A DNA stretch of 12,645 nucleotides from CAJCIY01 sp036379355 (GCA_036379355.1 DASVGV010000023.1:1-12645), one strand, 5' to 3'. Shown: positions 5,756 through 12,645, counted from the stretch's first letter. Notes: generated by a model from the sequence alone, not told the origin. Numbers and translations: made by a program.

Positions 5756-6237
5756 AGGCGGTGGTGATCACCGTGTCCGACCGAGCATCTGCCGGTGAGT
5801 ACGCCGACACCGGGGGTCCGCTGGCCGCGAATATCCTGGCAGCACAGGGGTTTTCGGCCGACGTCGTCCTCGTCCCCGACGATGAGGACCGGATCGCTGC
5901 GGCCATCCGCGGGGCCGCCGGCGCCGGTGCCGATGTCGTGATCACCACGGGCGGTACGGGACTGGGACCGCGCGACGTCACCCCGGAGGCGACCGCGTCC
6001 CTGATCGACCGGCCGGCACCGGGCATCGCCGAGGCGGTACGCCGGGCCGGCACCGTCCCGACCGCCGCACTGTCCCGGGGGTTGGCGGGCGTCGTCGGCC
6101 GCACCCTGGTGGTCAACCTGGCCGGGTCGATGGGCGCCGTCCGAGAGGGCCTGGCCGCCCTGGAGCCGTTGCTCTCCCACGCCGTCAGCCAGCTGCACGG
6201 CGGGGATCACCCGCGCCCCGAAGGAGGGCAGGCATGA
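5752..6237 (+). CDS. mogA: Molybdopterin adenylyltransferase (MogA/MoaB family)
   Basis: A 161-residue single-domain MoCF protein that adenylylates molybdopterin before MoeA inserts molybdenum. The N-terminal strand KAVVITVSDRASAGEYADTGGP, the nucleotide-binding ITTGGTGLGPRDVTPEAT signature, ALSRGLAGVVGRTLVVNLAGSMGAVREGL and the C-terminal LLSHAVSQLHGGDH are all as expected for the family. The start GTG (5752-5754) overlaps the moaC stop as GTGA, and the stop overlaps the moaE ATG as ATGA, so the three genes are translationally coupled. Naming between MogA and MoaB is a convention; the reaction is the same in most bacteria. The partner MoeA is encoded at the left end of the window. Confidence 0.93.
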   Translation: MKAVVITVSDRASAGEYADTGGPLAANILAAQGFSADVVLVPDDEDRIAAAIRGAAGAGADVVITTGGTGLGPRDVTPEATASLIDRPAPGIAEAVRRAGTVPTAALSRGLAGVVGRTLVVNLAGSMGAVREGLAALEPLLSHAVSQLHGGDHPRPEGGQA

Positions 6238-6656
6238 GCCGGGTGGCGATGGCCCGCATGTCGGCAGAGCCGCTCGATGCGGCGACCTGCCTGGCCGCCG
6301 TCACCGACGACCGGGCAGGTGGCATAGGCCTGTTCGTCGGGGTGGTGCGCGCCGACGACCACGGCAAGGCCGTCACCGCCCTGTCGTACGAAGCCCATCC
6401 GACCGCCGAGCGGGTGCTAACGGAGGTGTGCACCCGGGCCGCGACCGGTGACGTGATCGCGGTCGCCGCCGAGCACCGCACTGGCGATCTCGTCGTCGGT
6501 GACCTCGCCGTCGTCGTGGCGGTCGCTGCCGCCCATCGCGGCGATGCGATCGAGGCCACCCACCGGCTCATCGACGCGGTCAAGGCCGAGGTCCCCATCT
6601 GGAAGCACCAGCAGTTCGCCGACGGCACCACCGAATGGGTCGGCATCTCCTGCTAG
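6234..6656 (+). CDS. moaE: Molybdopterin synthase catalytic subunit MoaE
   Basis: MoaE, as a heterotetramer with MoaD, adds the two dithiolene sulfurs to precursor Z. The 140-residue protein shows GGIGLFVGVVRADDHGKAVTALSYEAH at the substrate and dimer region, AAEHRTGDLVVGDLAVVVAVAAAHR in the core, and the C-terminal EVPIWKHQQFADGTTEWVG with the conserved active-site lysine of VPIWK. The start ATG (6234-6236) overlaps the mogA TGA as ATGA. An internal ATG at codon 6 (MARMSAEPL) is a possible alternative, but the overlap favours the first. Its partner MoaD is encoded some 5.7 kb away on the other strand, beside moeA rather than in this operon. It is the last gene of the moaC operon; no strong terminator hairpin is seen in the following 88 bp. 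Confidence 0.95.
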   Translation: MSRVAMARMSAEPLDAATCLAAVTDDRAGGIGLFVGVVRADDHGKAVTALSYEAHPTAERVLTEVCTRAATGDVIAVAAEHRTGDLVVGDLAVVVAVAAAHRGDAIEATHRLIDAVKAEVPIWKHQQFADGTTEWVGISC

Positions 6657-6744
6657 CCGGACATATCACCGCGATCCGCACCGGCCCGCCACCTCCTCGC
6701 GGTCCGCTCGTTGCGCACGGCAGAGATCCGCGACGAAGGGACCG

Positions 6745-7905
6745 ATGCCCGTGCTGCGTGCAGGCAGGCTGCTGGCCGCCGCAACCGGACTCGCCATCCT
6801 GGCCGTCGCCGCGACCGGCGCGGCTGCGCTCGCCCTGGGGCCCGCGACAGCCCAACTGGCTCCGGTCGCCGACCTCACCCCCCTCCACCCGATCGCTCCG
6901 ATCTCCGTCCCGGTGCGCACGCTCAACGCCGGGCCCACCCCCGCGTCGGTCACCCCCGACCCGCCGCCCGTGCTCGTGACCCCCGTTCTCGACGTCCGGC
7001 CGCTGACCTCCCTCGTCGTTCCCGACCTGCTGCTGACCGGCGGCCAGCCGCTCACGGCCGCGCAGCTCGCCGCCGTCCGGGCCATCACGGGCGTCGACTC
7101 GGTCGTGCCCGTCGCCGTCGGAACCGTCGCGCTGGCGCAGGGCGCCGTCACCGCTCTCGGAGTGGATCCCTCCACGTTCCGGTCCGTGACGCCCAACAGC
7201 ACCGCCGCCTCCGATCCGCTCTGGGCGTCGGTCGCCCGCGGCGAGCTGATGGCGACGTACGACGTGGCCGCTGCGCAGCACCTCGTGCTCGGCTCGACCC
7301 AGGTCCTGGCCGGTCAGCAGGTACGCGTCGGCAGCTTCGCTGACCTGCGGATGCCGGGCATCGGCGCGGTCGTGGACACGCCGGTGGCCGCCGCGCTCGG
7401 CCTCGTGCCGAATGCGGGCATCGTCGTGACGGCGCCGAGCCGCGACGTGGTCGGCCTCGAGCGGCAGGTCCTCGAGGTCATCGGTCCGCACACCGCCGCG
7501 ATCCTGCGGCCCCGGCTGCCCACCGGCGGCCACGCGACCATGGGCAAGGCGCTGTACGTCGCGGCCGCGAAGACGTGCCCCGGGCTGTCCTGGACGGTCC
7601 TCGCCGCGATCGGCGGCATCGAGAGCGACCACGGCGCCGACACGGCGGTCTCGTCGGCCGGCGCGGAAGGACCCATGCAGTTCATGCCGGCGACGTTCGC
7701 CGAGTACGCCGTCGACGGCGACCATGACGGGATCGCGAACATCGACGACCCGTACGACGCGGTCTACACGGCCGCCCGGATGCTGTGCGACGACGGGGCG
7801 GGACGCGGGGGAGCGGCGCTCACCGCCGCGCTGTTCGCGTACAACCACGCGACCTGGTACCCGCCCGAGGTGCTCAGCCTGGCCGAGCGGTACGCCCACT
7901 CGTAG
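6745..7905 (+). CDS. Secreted lytic transglycosylase with N-terminal MacB/FtsX-like periplasmic domain
   Basis: A 386-residue exported protein. Residues 5-32 are a hydrophobic Ala-rich signal or anchor (LLAAATGLAILAVAATGAAALAL), followed by a proline-rich linker. Residues of about 90-265 resemble the extracytoplasmic MacB core domain of FtsX-type permeases: LTAAQLAAVRAITGVDSVVPV, ALGVDPSTFRSVTP, LWASVARGELMATYDVAAAQ and an LxLGxTQVLAGQQVRVG segment. There are no permease membrane segments. Residues 275-385 are an SLT-type lytic transglycosylase that cleaves the glycan strands of peptidoglycan: IGGIESDHG with catalytic E293, GAEGPMQFMPATFAEY, the DGIANIDDPYDAVYTAARML stretch and ALFAYNHATWY. 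The start ATG has AAGGG four bases upstream. It follows moaE by 88 bp and converges tightly on the phosphatase gene. The SLT call is firm; the middle-domain call rests on motif resemblance. Confidence 0.88.
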   Translation: MPVLRAGRLLAAATGLAILAVAATGAAALALGPATAQLAPVADLTPLHPIAPISVPVRTLNAGPTPASVTPDPPPVLVTPVLDVRPLTSLVVPDLLLTGGQPLTAAQLAAVRAITGVDSVVPVAVGTVALAQGAVTALGVDPSTFRSVTPNSTAASDPLWASVARGELMATYDVAAAQHLVLGSTQVLAGQQVRVGSFADLRMPGIGAVVDTPVAAALGLVPNAGIVVTAPSRDVVGLERQVLEVIGPHTAAILRPRLPTGGHATMGKALYVAAAKTCPGLSWTVLAAIGGIESDHGADTAVSSAGAEGPMQFMPATFAEYAVDGDHDGIANIDDPYDAVYTAARMLCDDGAGRGGAALTAALFAYNHATWYPPEVLSLAERYAHS

Positions 7906-7914
7906 GCGCCGGGG

Positions 7915-9717
7915 TCAGGAGACGCGTACGGCCAGCAGCGCGATGTCGTCGGCGGGGTCGCCCGTGACCAGGTCGTCCAGCAGGGACGCGATGAGCTCGT
8001 CGGGGGCGAGTGAGGCCCGGCCCGCGGCGCGACGGCGCAGCCGGCCGATGCCCGCGGTGAGGCTCGCCGTGCGCGTCTCGACCAGGCCGTCGGTGTAGAG
8101 CACCACCGTGTCGCCCGGCGCGAGCAGGACGGTGTCGTCGCTGCGCGGGGTGCCACCGTCGACCCCGAGCATGAGGCCGGCCGCAGACTCCAGCATCGTC
8201 GCCTCCCCGTCGGCGCGCAGCAGGAGCGGCGGCAGGTGGCCGGCGTTCGACCAGGTCCACGTGCAGCCGCCGGGTGCGGGGGCGACCGAGCCGAGCACGG
8301 CCGTCGCCAGCGCGTCGACGTTCAGACCGGCGGCGGTCAGGTCGAGGCGCGACAGCAGCGCGGAGGGCGCGACCTCGGCGTTGTAGGTAAGAGCGCGGAG
8401 CATGGCGCGCAGCTGACCCATCCGGCCCGCGGCCTGCAGGTCGTGCCCGACGACGTCACCGATCGCGATCATCGTGGCGCCACCGGCCGTACCGAAGGCG
8501 TCGTACCAGTCACCGCCCACGTCGAGTCCCTCGGCCGCCGGCCGGTAGAGCCCCGCGAGCTCCAGGCCGGGTACGGCCGGCAGCTCGGTGAGCAGGCTCG
8601 CCTGCAGGCTGAGCGCCGCGTCGCGCTGCTGCTGGTAGAGCCGGCCGTTGTCGACGGCGAGCGACAAGCGGTCGGCGATCTCGTCGGCGAGGAGCAGGTC
8701 TTCCTCGCTGAACGGCTCCTTGACCCGCACGCACGTGAGCGCGCCGAGCACCCGATCCTTGATCCGCAGCGGGAGCACCACCGCGTCGACGAGGCCGAGC
8801 TCACGGAACAGGTCGTCCTGGCGGGATCCGAGCCGGTCCTCGTGCTGGTCGACCTGAGACAGCCGCTGCCGGCCCGATCCGGCGAGCACCGCGGTCAGGG
8901 ACCCGGTCCCCTCCTCGAGCCGGCCGAGGGGTCCCCCTCGGTCAGCGAGGTCGAGATCCCGGTGCACCACCGTCACCCGCCGGACCGCCTGTCCCTCGAC
9001 GAGGTCCGCGACACACCAGTCCGCGAGCGCGGGGACGGCGAGACGGGCCAGGCGGCGTACGGCCTCGTCGGGGTCGAACGTCGCGATGACCGCGCGGGTG
9101 ATGGAGGCGACCAGCGCGAGCTGGTCGTTGGCGGTCTGCGCGGCGTCGCGCGCATCCTCGGCCGCCCGGCGGGCTGCGCCCGCCTCCTGGACGGCGGCTG
9201 CGGCCCGCGTCGCGTGGATGCGCAGCCGCAGCTCGGCCGAGCAGGCGTCGGCCAGGTCGTGAAGGGTCTCGATCTCGGCGTCGGTCCAGCGGCGCGGCTC
9301 CAGGTCGATGGCGCAGAGGGAGCCCAGGACGCGGCCCTCGTCGTCACGCAACGGCATGCCCGCGTACGCGGCCACCCCGAGGTCCGACACGGCGAGGCTG
9401 GTGCAGGTGAGCGCGTCGACCGCCGTGTCGGCCACGACCAGCGCCTCGCCGGTGCGGACGACCACCTGGCAGAGGGAGTGCGACAGAGGGGTCTGGCGCG
9501 CCGCGCCGGCCGGGCCCTCCAGTCCCTGCGCGCCGGGGAAGAACTGGCGTTCGTCGTCGACGAGGCTCACCAGCGCGACGGGCACGTCGAGGAACCGGCA
9601 GACCAGACGGGCGAAGGCATCGAAGGCGCCGTCCGCGCGCGGGCCGAGGCCGGTGTCGTCGACCGACCGCAGCCGCCGCTCGTCGCGGAGAGAGTCGACG
9701 CTCTCCTCAGGGGTCAC
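7915..9717 (-). CDS. GAF-GAF-SpoIIE (PP2C-type) serine phosphatase
   Basis: A 600-residue cytoplasmic signalling phosphatase with no membrane segment. Residues 20-160 are a first GAF domain (FLDVPVALVSLVDDERQFF, TPLSHSLCQVVVRTGEALVV, AYAGMPLRDDEGRVLGSLCAID). An Ala/Glu/Arg-rich coiled coil spans about 165-205. A second, more divergent GAF follows (205-355), ending in ADEIADRLSLAVDNGRLYQQQRDAALSLQ. The C-terminal SpoIIE/PP2C domain has metal-binding DVGGDWYDAF, IGDVVGHDLQAA, SNAGHLPPLLL, GDTVVLYTDGLVETR and the terminal DDIALLAVRV. Such proteins usually dephosphorylate an anti-sigma-factor antagonist in response to a GAF ligand. No antagonist or anti-sigma gene lies in the window, so the partner is unknown. 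The start is GTG at 9717 with no clear Shine-Dalgarno; CATAAT (9732-9727) just upstream may be a -10 box. Confidence 0.92.
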   Translation of the reverse strand: MTPEESVDSLRDERRLRSVDDTGLGPRADGAFDAFARLVCRFLDVPVALVSLVDDERQFFPGAQGLEGPAGAARQTPLSHSLCQVVVRTGEALVVADTAVDALTCTSLAVSDLGVAAYAGMPLRDDEGRVLGSLCAIDLEPRRWTDAEIETLHDLADACSAELRLRIHATRAAAAVQEAGAARRAAEDARDAAQTANDQLALVASITRAVIATFDPDEAVRRLARLAVPALADWCVADLVEGQAVRRVTVVHRDLDLADRGGPLGRLEEGTGSLTAVLAGSGRQRLSQVDQHEDRLGSRQDDLFRELGLVDAVVLPLRIKDRVLGALTCVRVKEPFSEEDLLLADEIADRLSLAVDNGRLYQQQRDAALSLQASLLTELPAVPGLELAGLYRPAAEGLDVGGDWYDAFGTAGGATMIAIGDVVGHDLQAAGRMGQLRAMLRALTYNAEVAPSALLSRLDLTAAGLNVDALATAVLGSVAPAPGGCTWTWSNAGHLPPLLLRADGEATMLESAAGLMLGVDGGTPRSDDTVLLAPGDTVVLYTDGLVETRTASLTAGIGRLRRRAAGRASLAPDELIASLLDDLVTGDPADDIALLAVRVS

Positions 9718-9799
9718 GGTCGTCGATTATGCGTGCTGGATGGCCGCGGCGCCCGGGGTCCGGCCCGCGGTGCGGTCCGGGGAAGCTCACGCGGTGGCC

Positions 9800-9805
9800 T
9801 AATAT
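9800..9805 (+). promoter_or_regulatory. Candidate -10 element TAATAT upstream of the small plus-strand gene
   Basis: TAATAT is one of very few AT-rich hexamers in this stretch and fits the TANNNT -10 consensus. Transcription from about 9812 would give a leader of roughly 108 bases before the GTG at 9920. That leader contains a hairpin, CCGGCAC (9875-9881) pairing with GTGCCGG (9891-9897) over a 9-base loop. No convincing -35 is seen. Confidence 0.4.
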
Positions 9806-9919
9806 CTTGCCGCCTCGCCGTCCCGGCCCCTGCCGGCGGGCAACTCGCACCCGCGGAGGACGGCTCGAGGCCGCCCGGCACGGCCCGCGTGTGCCGGCCC
9901 GAGAGGAACGGTTCGTACC

Positions 9920-10165
9920 GTGGCACGCCCGCGCCGGGAGGGACCCCGGCCCGTCATCACCACCCTGGAGTTGCTCCGCGCCGTGGCCGACCACGGCCCG
10001 CAGTGGGTCGCGGTGTTCGACGACGTCGAGATCACGTCGGTGACCGAGGCGCTGGACCGCGAGCTCCTCGCCGGCAACCTGCTCGACGCGACCCGCCTTT
10101 CCGAGCAGGGCCGCCGCCTGCTGGCCGGGGCGGCAGACGGGACGGCGTCGCCGGTCGACGCCTGA
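9920..10165 (+). CDS. Small hypothetical protein (81 aa)
   Basis: I do not recognise the family. The 81 residues are soluble with no signal or membrane segment. A basic start (ARPRREGPRP) is followed by a helix (ITTLELLRAVADHGPQWVAVF), then DDVEITSVTEALDRELLAGNLLDATRLSEQGRRLLAG, which is compatible with a small helical or winged-helix fold. Nearly every codon ends in G or C, which supports real coding. The start is GTG at 9920; AGAGGAA (9902-9908) is the nearest purine-rich stretch, but it is about 11 bases away, so the start is not certain. It is divergent from the phosphatase gene (202-bp gap) and convergent with the sulfatase gene. A 7-bp hairpin overlaps its stop codon, as expected for a true gene end. 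Confidence 0.65.
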   Translation: MARPRREGPRPVITTLELLRAVADHGPQWVAVFDDVEITSVTEALDRELLAGNLLDATRLSEQGRRLLAGAADGTASPVDA

Positions 10166-10181
10166 GCCGGCCGGTCAGGCG
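10159..10181. terminator. Hairpin at the end of the small gene, between convergent genes
   Basis: CGCCTGA (10159-10165) pairs perfectly with TCAGGCG (10175-10181) across the nine-base loop GCCGGCCGG. The left arm contains the TGA of the small plus-strand gene, and the sulfatase stop lies 35 bases further on. There is no U-tract. Position between convergent genes suggests a terminator that could serve both strands. Confidence 0.45.
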
Positions 10182-10215
10182 AGCGCCTCGTCGATGGCGG
10201 GGTGGCGCGACGGGG

Positions 10216-11904
10216 TCAGGAGCGGCAGAAGCGTGCGTGCAGGGCGGCCACGCCCGCGTCGTGCAGCGTGCGCACCTCGGTCCAGACGGCGTCCAGGTCG
10301 CTGCGGACGCCGACCTCGCGGGCACGGTCCTCCCAGGCGCCCACCATGCGGCGCAGCCGGGCTGCTTCGGAGCCGGCCAGGTCGTGCATCTCGGTCCGGT
10401 CGTCCTCGATCTGGTACAGCTCCCACGAGCCGGGAAACCGGCTCACCAGCTTCCAGGCCTCGTCGCGCAGGGCCCGGTTTCCCTCGTGCTCGAACCAGAG
10501 ATCGCGCTCGCGTCGCCAGCTGTCCGAGACGAACGTACGGACGAAGCTCTCGCCCGCGGGCGGCGGCAGGGCGTGCCCATCGCGCTCGGTGGGGATCGGC
10601 GCGCCGGCGAGCTCCGCGAGCGTCGGCAGGACGTCGACGAAGTGCAGCGGCGCCCGGCGCAGTCCCGGCTCGGCGATGCCGGCGGGCCAGTGCACGATGA
10701 ACGGCGTCGAGATCCCGCCCTCGTGCACCCACGACTTGTACCGGCGGAACGGCGCGTTCGAGGCGTTCGCCCAGGGCAGGTCGTACGACATGAACGTGTC
10801 CGGCCCACCGGGCCGCAGGTCGGGCCGGTTGCCGATCTGGATGACGCGACCGTCGCGGGTGGCTCCGCCGTACCGCTCGATGTCGTCGCCGTCGGCGTCC
10901 TCCTGCAGCAGCTCCGAGCAGCCGCCGTTGTCCGAGCAGACCATCACGACGGTGTCCTCGAGAGCCCCCGCCGTCGTCAGCGCGTCGAGGATCCGTCCCA
11001 CCCCCTGGTCCATCCGGTCGACCTGCGCCGCGTAGACCGCCATCCGCAGGGCCTCCCAGTCCGGGTAGCGGGCATCCTGGAAGGCGTACGAGTCCGGGTC
11101 GCGCGGCGCGATCGACCAGCGCGGGTCCAGCAGCCCGCTGTCGCGGAGCCGTTCGTGCCGTTCCGCGCGGATGACGTCCCAGCCGGGTCGATAGGTCGCC
11201 TCGTAGCGGGCGATGTCCGCGTCGAGCGCCTGCAGCGGCCAGTGCGGCGCGGTGTACGCGACCAGGCAGAAGAACGGCACGCCGTCGGCGCTCGCTCGGC
11301 CGATCATGTCGACGGCGTGGTCGGTGATCGCGTCGGTGAGGTAGAACCCGTCCGGGTCGACGTCGACGACCGCGTCCCCGCTCATGACGAGGCTCGGTGA
11401 GAAGTAGCTGTCGGCACCGTTCAGCAGGCCGAAGAACTCGTCGAAGCCGCGCTGGGTCGGCGTCACGGGCGGCTCCGGACGGCGGGGGTCGAACAGGTGC
11501 CGCTCACCGGGGTTGATGTTGCCCGCGACGTGCCACTTGCCAGACAGCATCGTGCGGTAGCCGGCCGGGCGCAGGACCTCGGCGATCGTCGCTGTCGCCG
11601 GGTCTAGCCAGCCCTGGTACCGGCCGGTGCGCTCGAGCCACCCGCGGAACACGCCCGGCGTGCGGGGGCTGCCGATCCCCCCGAAGTCCATCCATCCGAT
11701 GCCCGCCTGGTGCGGGTGCAGACCGGTCAGCAGCGCGGCTCGCGACGGGCAGCACCGGGCGGCGTTGTACATCTGCGTGTAGCGCAGGCCCGCGGCCGCC
11801 AGCCGGTCGATCGCCGGCGTCCGGATCTCGCCGCCGTAGCAGCCGAGGTCCGAGAAGCCCATGTCGTCGGCGAGGACGAAGACGACGTTCGGCGGGCGGG
11901 TCAC
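10216..11904 (-). CDS. Arylsulfatase-type sulfatase (formylglycine family)
   Basis: A 562-residue alkaline-phosphatase-superfamily sulfatase that would hydrolyse a sulfate ester. Metal-binding D13-D14 lie in VVFVLADDMGFSDLGCYGG. The maturation motif C51-C-P-S-R followed by AALLTG predicts conversion of C51 to formylglycine by a formylglycine-generating enzyme, which is not in this window. SGKWHVAG, a TAPHWPLQ histidine, CSDNGG (metal D and N) and YKSWVHEGGISTPFIVHWP complete the catalytic set. Length and motif spacing resemble Pseudomonas-type arylsulfatases. There is no signal peptide, so it is likely cytoplasmic unless another route is used. The start is GTG at 11904 with no clear Shine-Dalgarno; a TATCGT seven bases upstream of the start could give a leaderless transcript. 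The natural substrate is unknown. It follows the pilin gene by 51 bp on the same strand. Confidence 0.93.
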   Translation of the reverse strand: MTRPPNVVFVLADDMGFSDLGCYGGEIRTPAIDRLAAAGLRYTQMYNAARCCPSRAALLTGLHPHQAGIGWMDFGGIGSPRTPGVFRGWLERTGRYQGWLDPATATIAEVLRPAGYRTMLSGKWHVAGNINPGERHLFDPRRPEPPVTPTQRGFDEFFGLLNGADSYFSPSLVMSGDAVVDVDPDGFYLTDAITDHAVDMIGRASADGVPFFCLVAYTAPHWPLQALDADIARYEATYRPGWDVIRAERHERLRDSGLLDPRWSIAPRDPDSYAFQDARYPDWEALRMAVYAAQVDRMDQGVGRILDALTTAGALEDTVVMVCSDNGGCSELLQEDADGDDIERYGGATRDGRVIQIGNRPDLRPGGPDTFMSYDLPWANASNAPFRRYKSWVHEGGISTPFIVHWPAGIAEPGLRRAPLHFVDVLPTLAELAGAPIPTERDGHALPPPAGESFVRTFVSDSWRRERDLWFEHEGNRALRDEAWKLVSRFPGSWELYQIEDDRTEMHDLAGSEAARLRRMVGAWEDRAREVGVRSDLDAVWTEVRTLHDAGVAALHARFCRS

Positions 11905-11955
11905 GCCCGGACGATACGGGTCGCAGGAGCCGTGTAGGGCCCGCGGCCGAGCCGC

Positions 11956-12480
11956 TCAGGTGGCGCTGATCGAGTTCAGGCTTATGGCGCCGCCGGTGGC
12001 CGAGTTGGTGCCGGGGCAGCCGTAGCTGGTCGGGCTGAGTGCAGCGCCCGCCGGCTGGAGGCCGCCGGACTGGCTGTCGTACCACCACACGATGTTGGCC
12101 TGCCCGAGGGCCGCCTGGCTCGCGGGTGGCGGGGAGCCCTTGCTGTTCAACGCGCCGATGCAGTAACCCTTGTTGCCGTCGAGGAAGACCATGACCAGCG
12201 TGTCGCCCGACGACAGCTTGATCGGGTCCTCCGCGGCCACCGTGGTCAGCGCGGCGTACGAGCCGTGCTCGGCGAAGTAGCTCTCCTCGGCCAGCGCGGC
12301 GCCGTGCAGGTCGGACTTCGCCGACGCGTCGTAGCCCTTCTGCCGCTGGTGCAGGAAGACCGGGACCGCGATGGCCGCCAGGACACCGATGATGATGATG
12401 ACGACGAGCAGCTCGATGAGCGTGAAGCCGCCGTCGTCGCGGTCTCGGTGGCGCCGGAGCGCACGCTGCAATGTGATCAT
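11956..12480 (-). CDS. Type IV pilin-like protein with prepilin N-terminus
   Basis: A 174-residue prepilin. A short basic leader (RALRRHRDRDDGG) ends at G18, the prepilin peptidase cleavage site, followed by FTLIELLVVIIIIGVLAAIAVPVFL with Phe +1 and the conserved Glu +5. The amphipathic helix continues through HQRQKGYDASAKSDLHGAALAEESYFAEHGSY, as in PilA and GspG-type pilins. Two cysteines in the C-terminal part (GYC and SYGC) could form the D-loop disulfide. The ATG at 12480 is preferred because it gives a normal short leader; a TTG at 12489 would add three residues. No clear ribosome binding site is seen. No assembly ATPase, platform protein or prepilin peptidase gene is nearby, so its pilus machinery must be elsewhere, or the protein is an orphan pseudopilin. 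Confidence 0.88.
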   Translation of the reverse strand: MITLQRALRRHRDRDDGGFTLIELLVVIIIIGVLAAIAVPVFLHQRQKGYDASAKSDLHGAALAEESYFAEHGSYAALTTVAAEDPIKLSSGDTLVMVFLDGNKGYCIGALNSKGSPPPASQAALGQANIVWWYDSQSGGLQPAGAALSPTSYGCPGTNSATGGAISLNSISAT

Positions 12481-12539
12481 GACGGTCAAGATCGGCTCAG
12501 GCCCACGGTCGCTGAACGTGCCGACCGGCCCCGTCAGAA

Positions 12540-12575
12540 AGGACTACGTGCTGGCGCCTTCTTCGTGGTAGTCCT
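12540..12575 (-). terminator. Weak inverted repeat at the stop codon of the right-edge gene
   Basis: On the minus strand AGGACTAC (12575-12568) pairs with GTAGTCCT (12547-12540) over a 20-base loop, followed by TT. The second arm contains the TAG stop of the partial gene. The 8-bp perfect stem at a gene end suggests a terminator, but the large loop lies in coding sequence and chance pairing is possible. Confidence 0.3.
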
Positions 12576-12645
12576 CCTCGACGTTGACTGCCCAGACGTC
12601 GTGGTGGGTGTGGTCGAGGATGTTTTCGACGGTGAGTAGTGCGGT
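12544..12645 (-). CDS. Unidentified gene, last 33 codons (cut by window edge)
   Basis: An open minus-strand frame enters from the right edge and ends with TAG at 12546-12544. It encodes 33 residues, among them NILDHTHHDVWAVNVEEDYHEE and the terminal GAST. About 80 percent of codons end in G or C, and the tail is acidic and histidine-rich, which is consistent with a real protein C-terminus rather than noise. I do not recognise the family. It lies 63 bases upstream of the pilin start on the same strand, so the two could share a transcript. Confidence 0.6.
   Translation of the reverse strand, partial: TALLTVENILDHTHHDVWAVNVEEDYHEEGAST

Noticed and set aside
5206..6210. Minus-strand open frame opposite moaC and mogA
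   Set aside because: The plus-strand genes are unmistakable and coupled to moaE; the antisense translation has no recognisable motif.
6580..7899. Minus-strand open frame opposite the lytic transglycosylase
   Set aside because: Its composition is Arg/Gly/Asp-rich and low complexity, and the opposite strand encodes a clear SLT protein with signal peptide.
8236..11400. Very long plus-strand open frame across the phosphatase and sulfatase genes
   Set aside because: It is antisense to two proteins with complete catalytic motifs; long antisense open frames are expected at this GC content, and its translation shows no domain.
11943..11955. GCGGC-CGA-GCCGC hairpin just after the pilin stop
   Set aside because: Five pairs of G/C with a three-base loop arise often by chance here, and the following sulfatase is on the same strand, so a terminator call is not supported.
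12388..12400. GAT triplet run
   Set aside because: On the minus strand it encodes the Ile run of the pilin N-terminal helix; not an independent microsatellite signal.
1..12645. tRNA, rRNA, CRISPR array, insertion sequence or prophage
   Set aside because: No cloverleaf with conserved T-loop, no regularly spaced direct repeats, and no transposase, integrase or phage protein was found on reading both strands.

Overview
The window comes from a high-GC actinobacterium. The evidence is strong G/C bias at third codon positions, frequent GTG starts, 4-bp GTGA/ATGA gene overlaps, a DUF222/HNH (13E12-type) gene and a mycobacterial-type LexA box. The genus cannot be fixed from sequence alone. Almost every base belongs to a recognisable gene; no gap exceeds about 220 bp.

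Bases 1-6656 form a molybdenum locus. From the left edge, on the minus strand, come the 5' part of moeA and a moaD-like gene (GTGA overlap). A plus-strand DUF222/HNH gene follows, its start codon sitting inside a LexA-like box. Next is a minus-strand operon read right to left: a small HTH-TOBE molybdate-sensing regulator, then modA, modB and modC (molybdate ABC importer). Divergent from it, on the plus strand, are moaC, mogA and moaE with 4-bp overlaps. The logic is molybdate uptake (ModABC), molybdopterin synthesis (MoaC, MoaD, MoaE; MoaA is not in the window), adenylylation (MogA) and Mo insertion (MoeA), with the HTH-TOBE protein as likely regulator. A shared 10-bp motif lies 58-59 nt upstream of both the regulator/mod operon and the moaD/moeA operon.

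Bases 6745-12645 are a mixed accessory region. They hold a secreted lytic transglycosylase with an unusual MacB/FtsX-like middle domain (+), a convergent GAF-GAF-SpoIIE phosphatase (-), a small unknown protein (+), a formylglycine-type sulfatase (-), a lone type IV pilin-like protein (-), and the last 33 codons of an unidentified gene (-).

I see no rRNA, tRNA, CRISPR array, transposase or phage gene. The most interesting signals lie in the intergenic regions: the LexA box over a start codon, a 29-bp nested palindrome at 622-650, the paired motifs at 5090-5134 and 613-622, and a 67-bp near-perfect palindrome at 5147-5213. The other points of interest are the C-terminal extension of MoaD beyond Gly-Gly and the domain fusion in the transglycosylase. 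No clearly new multi-gene system is visible.
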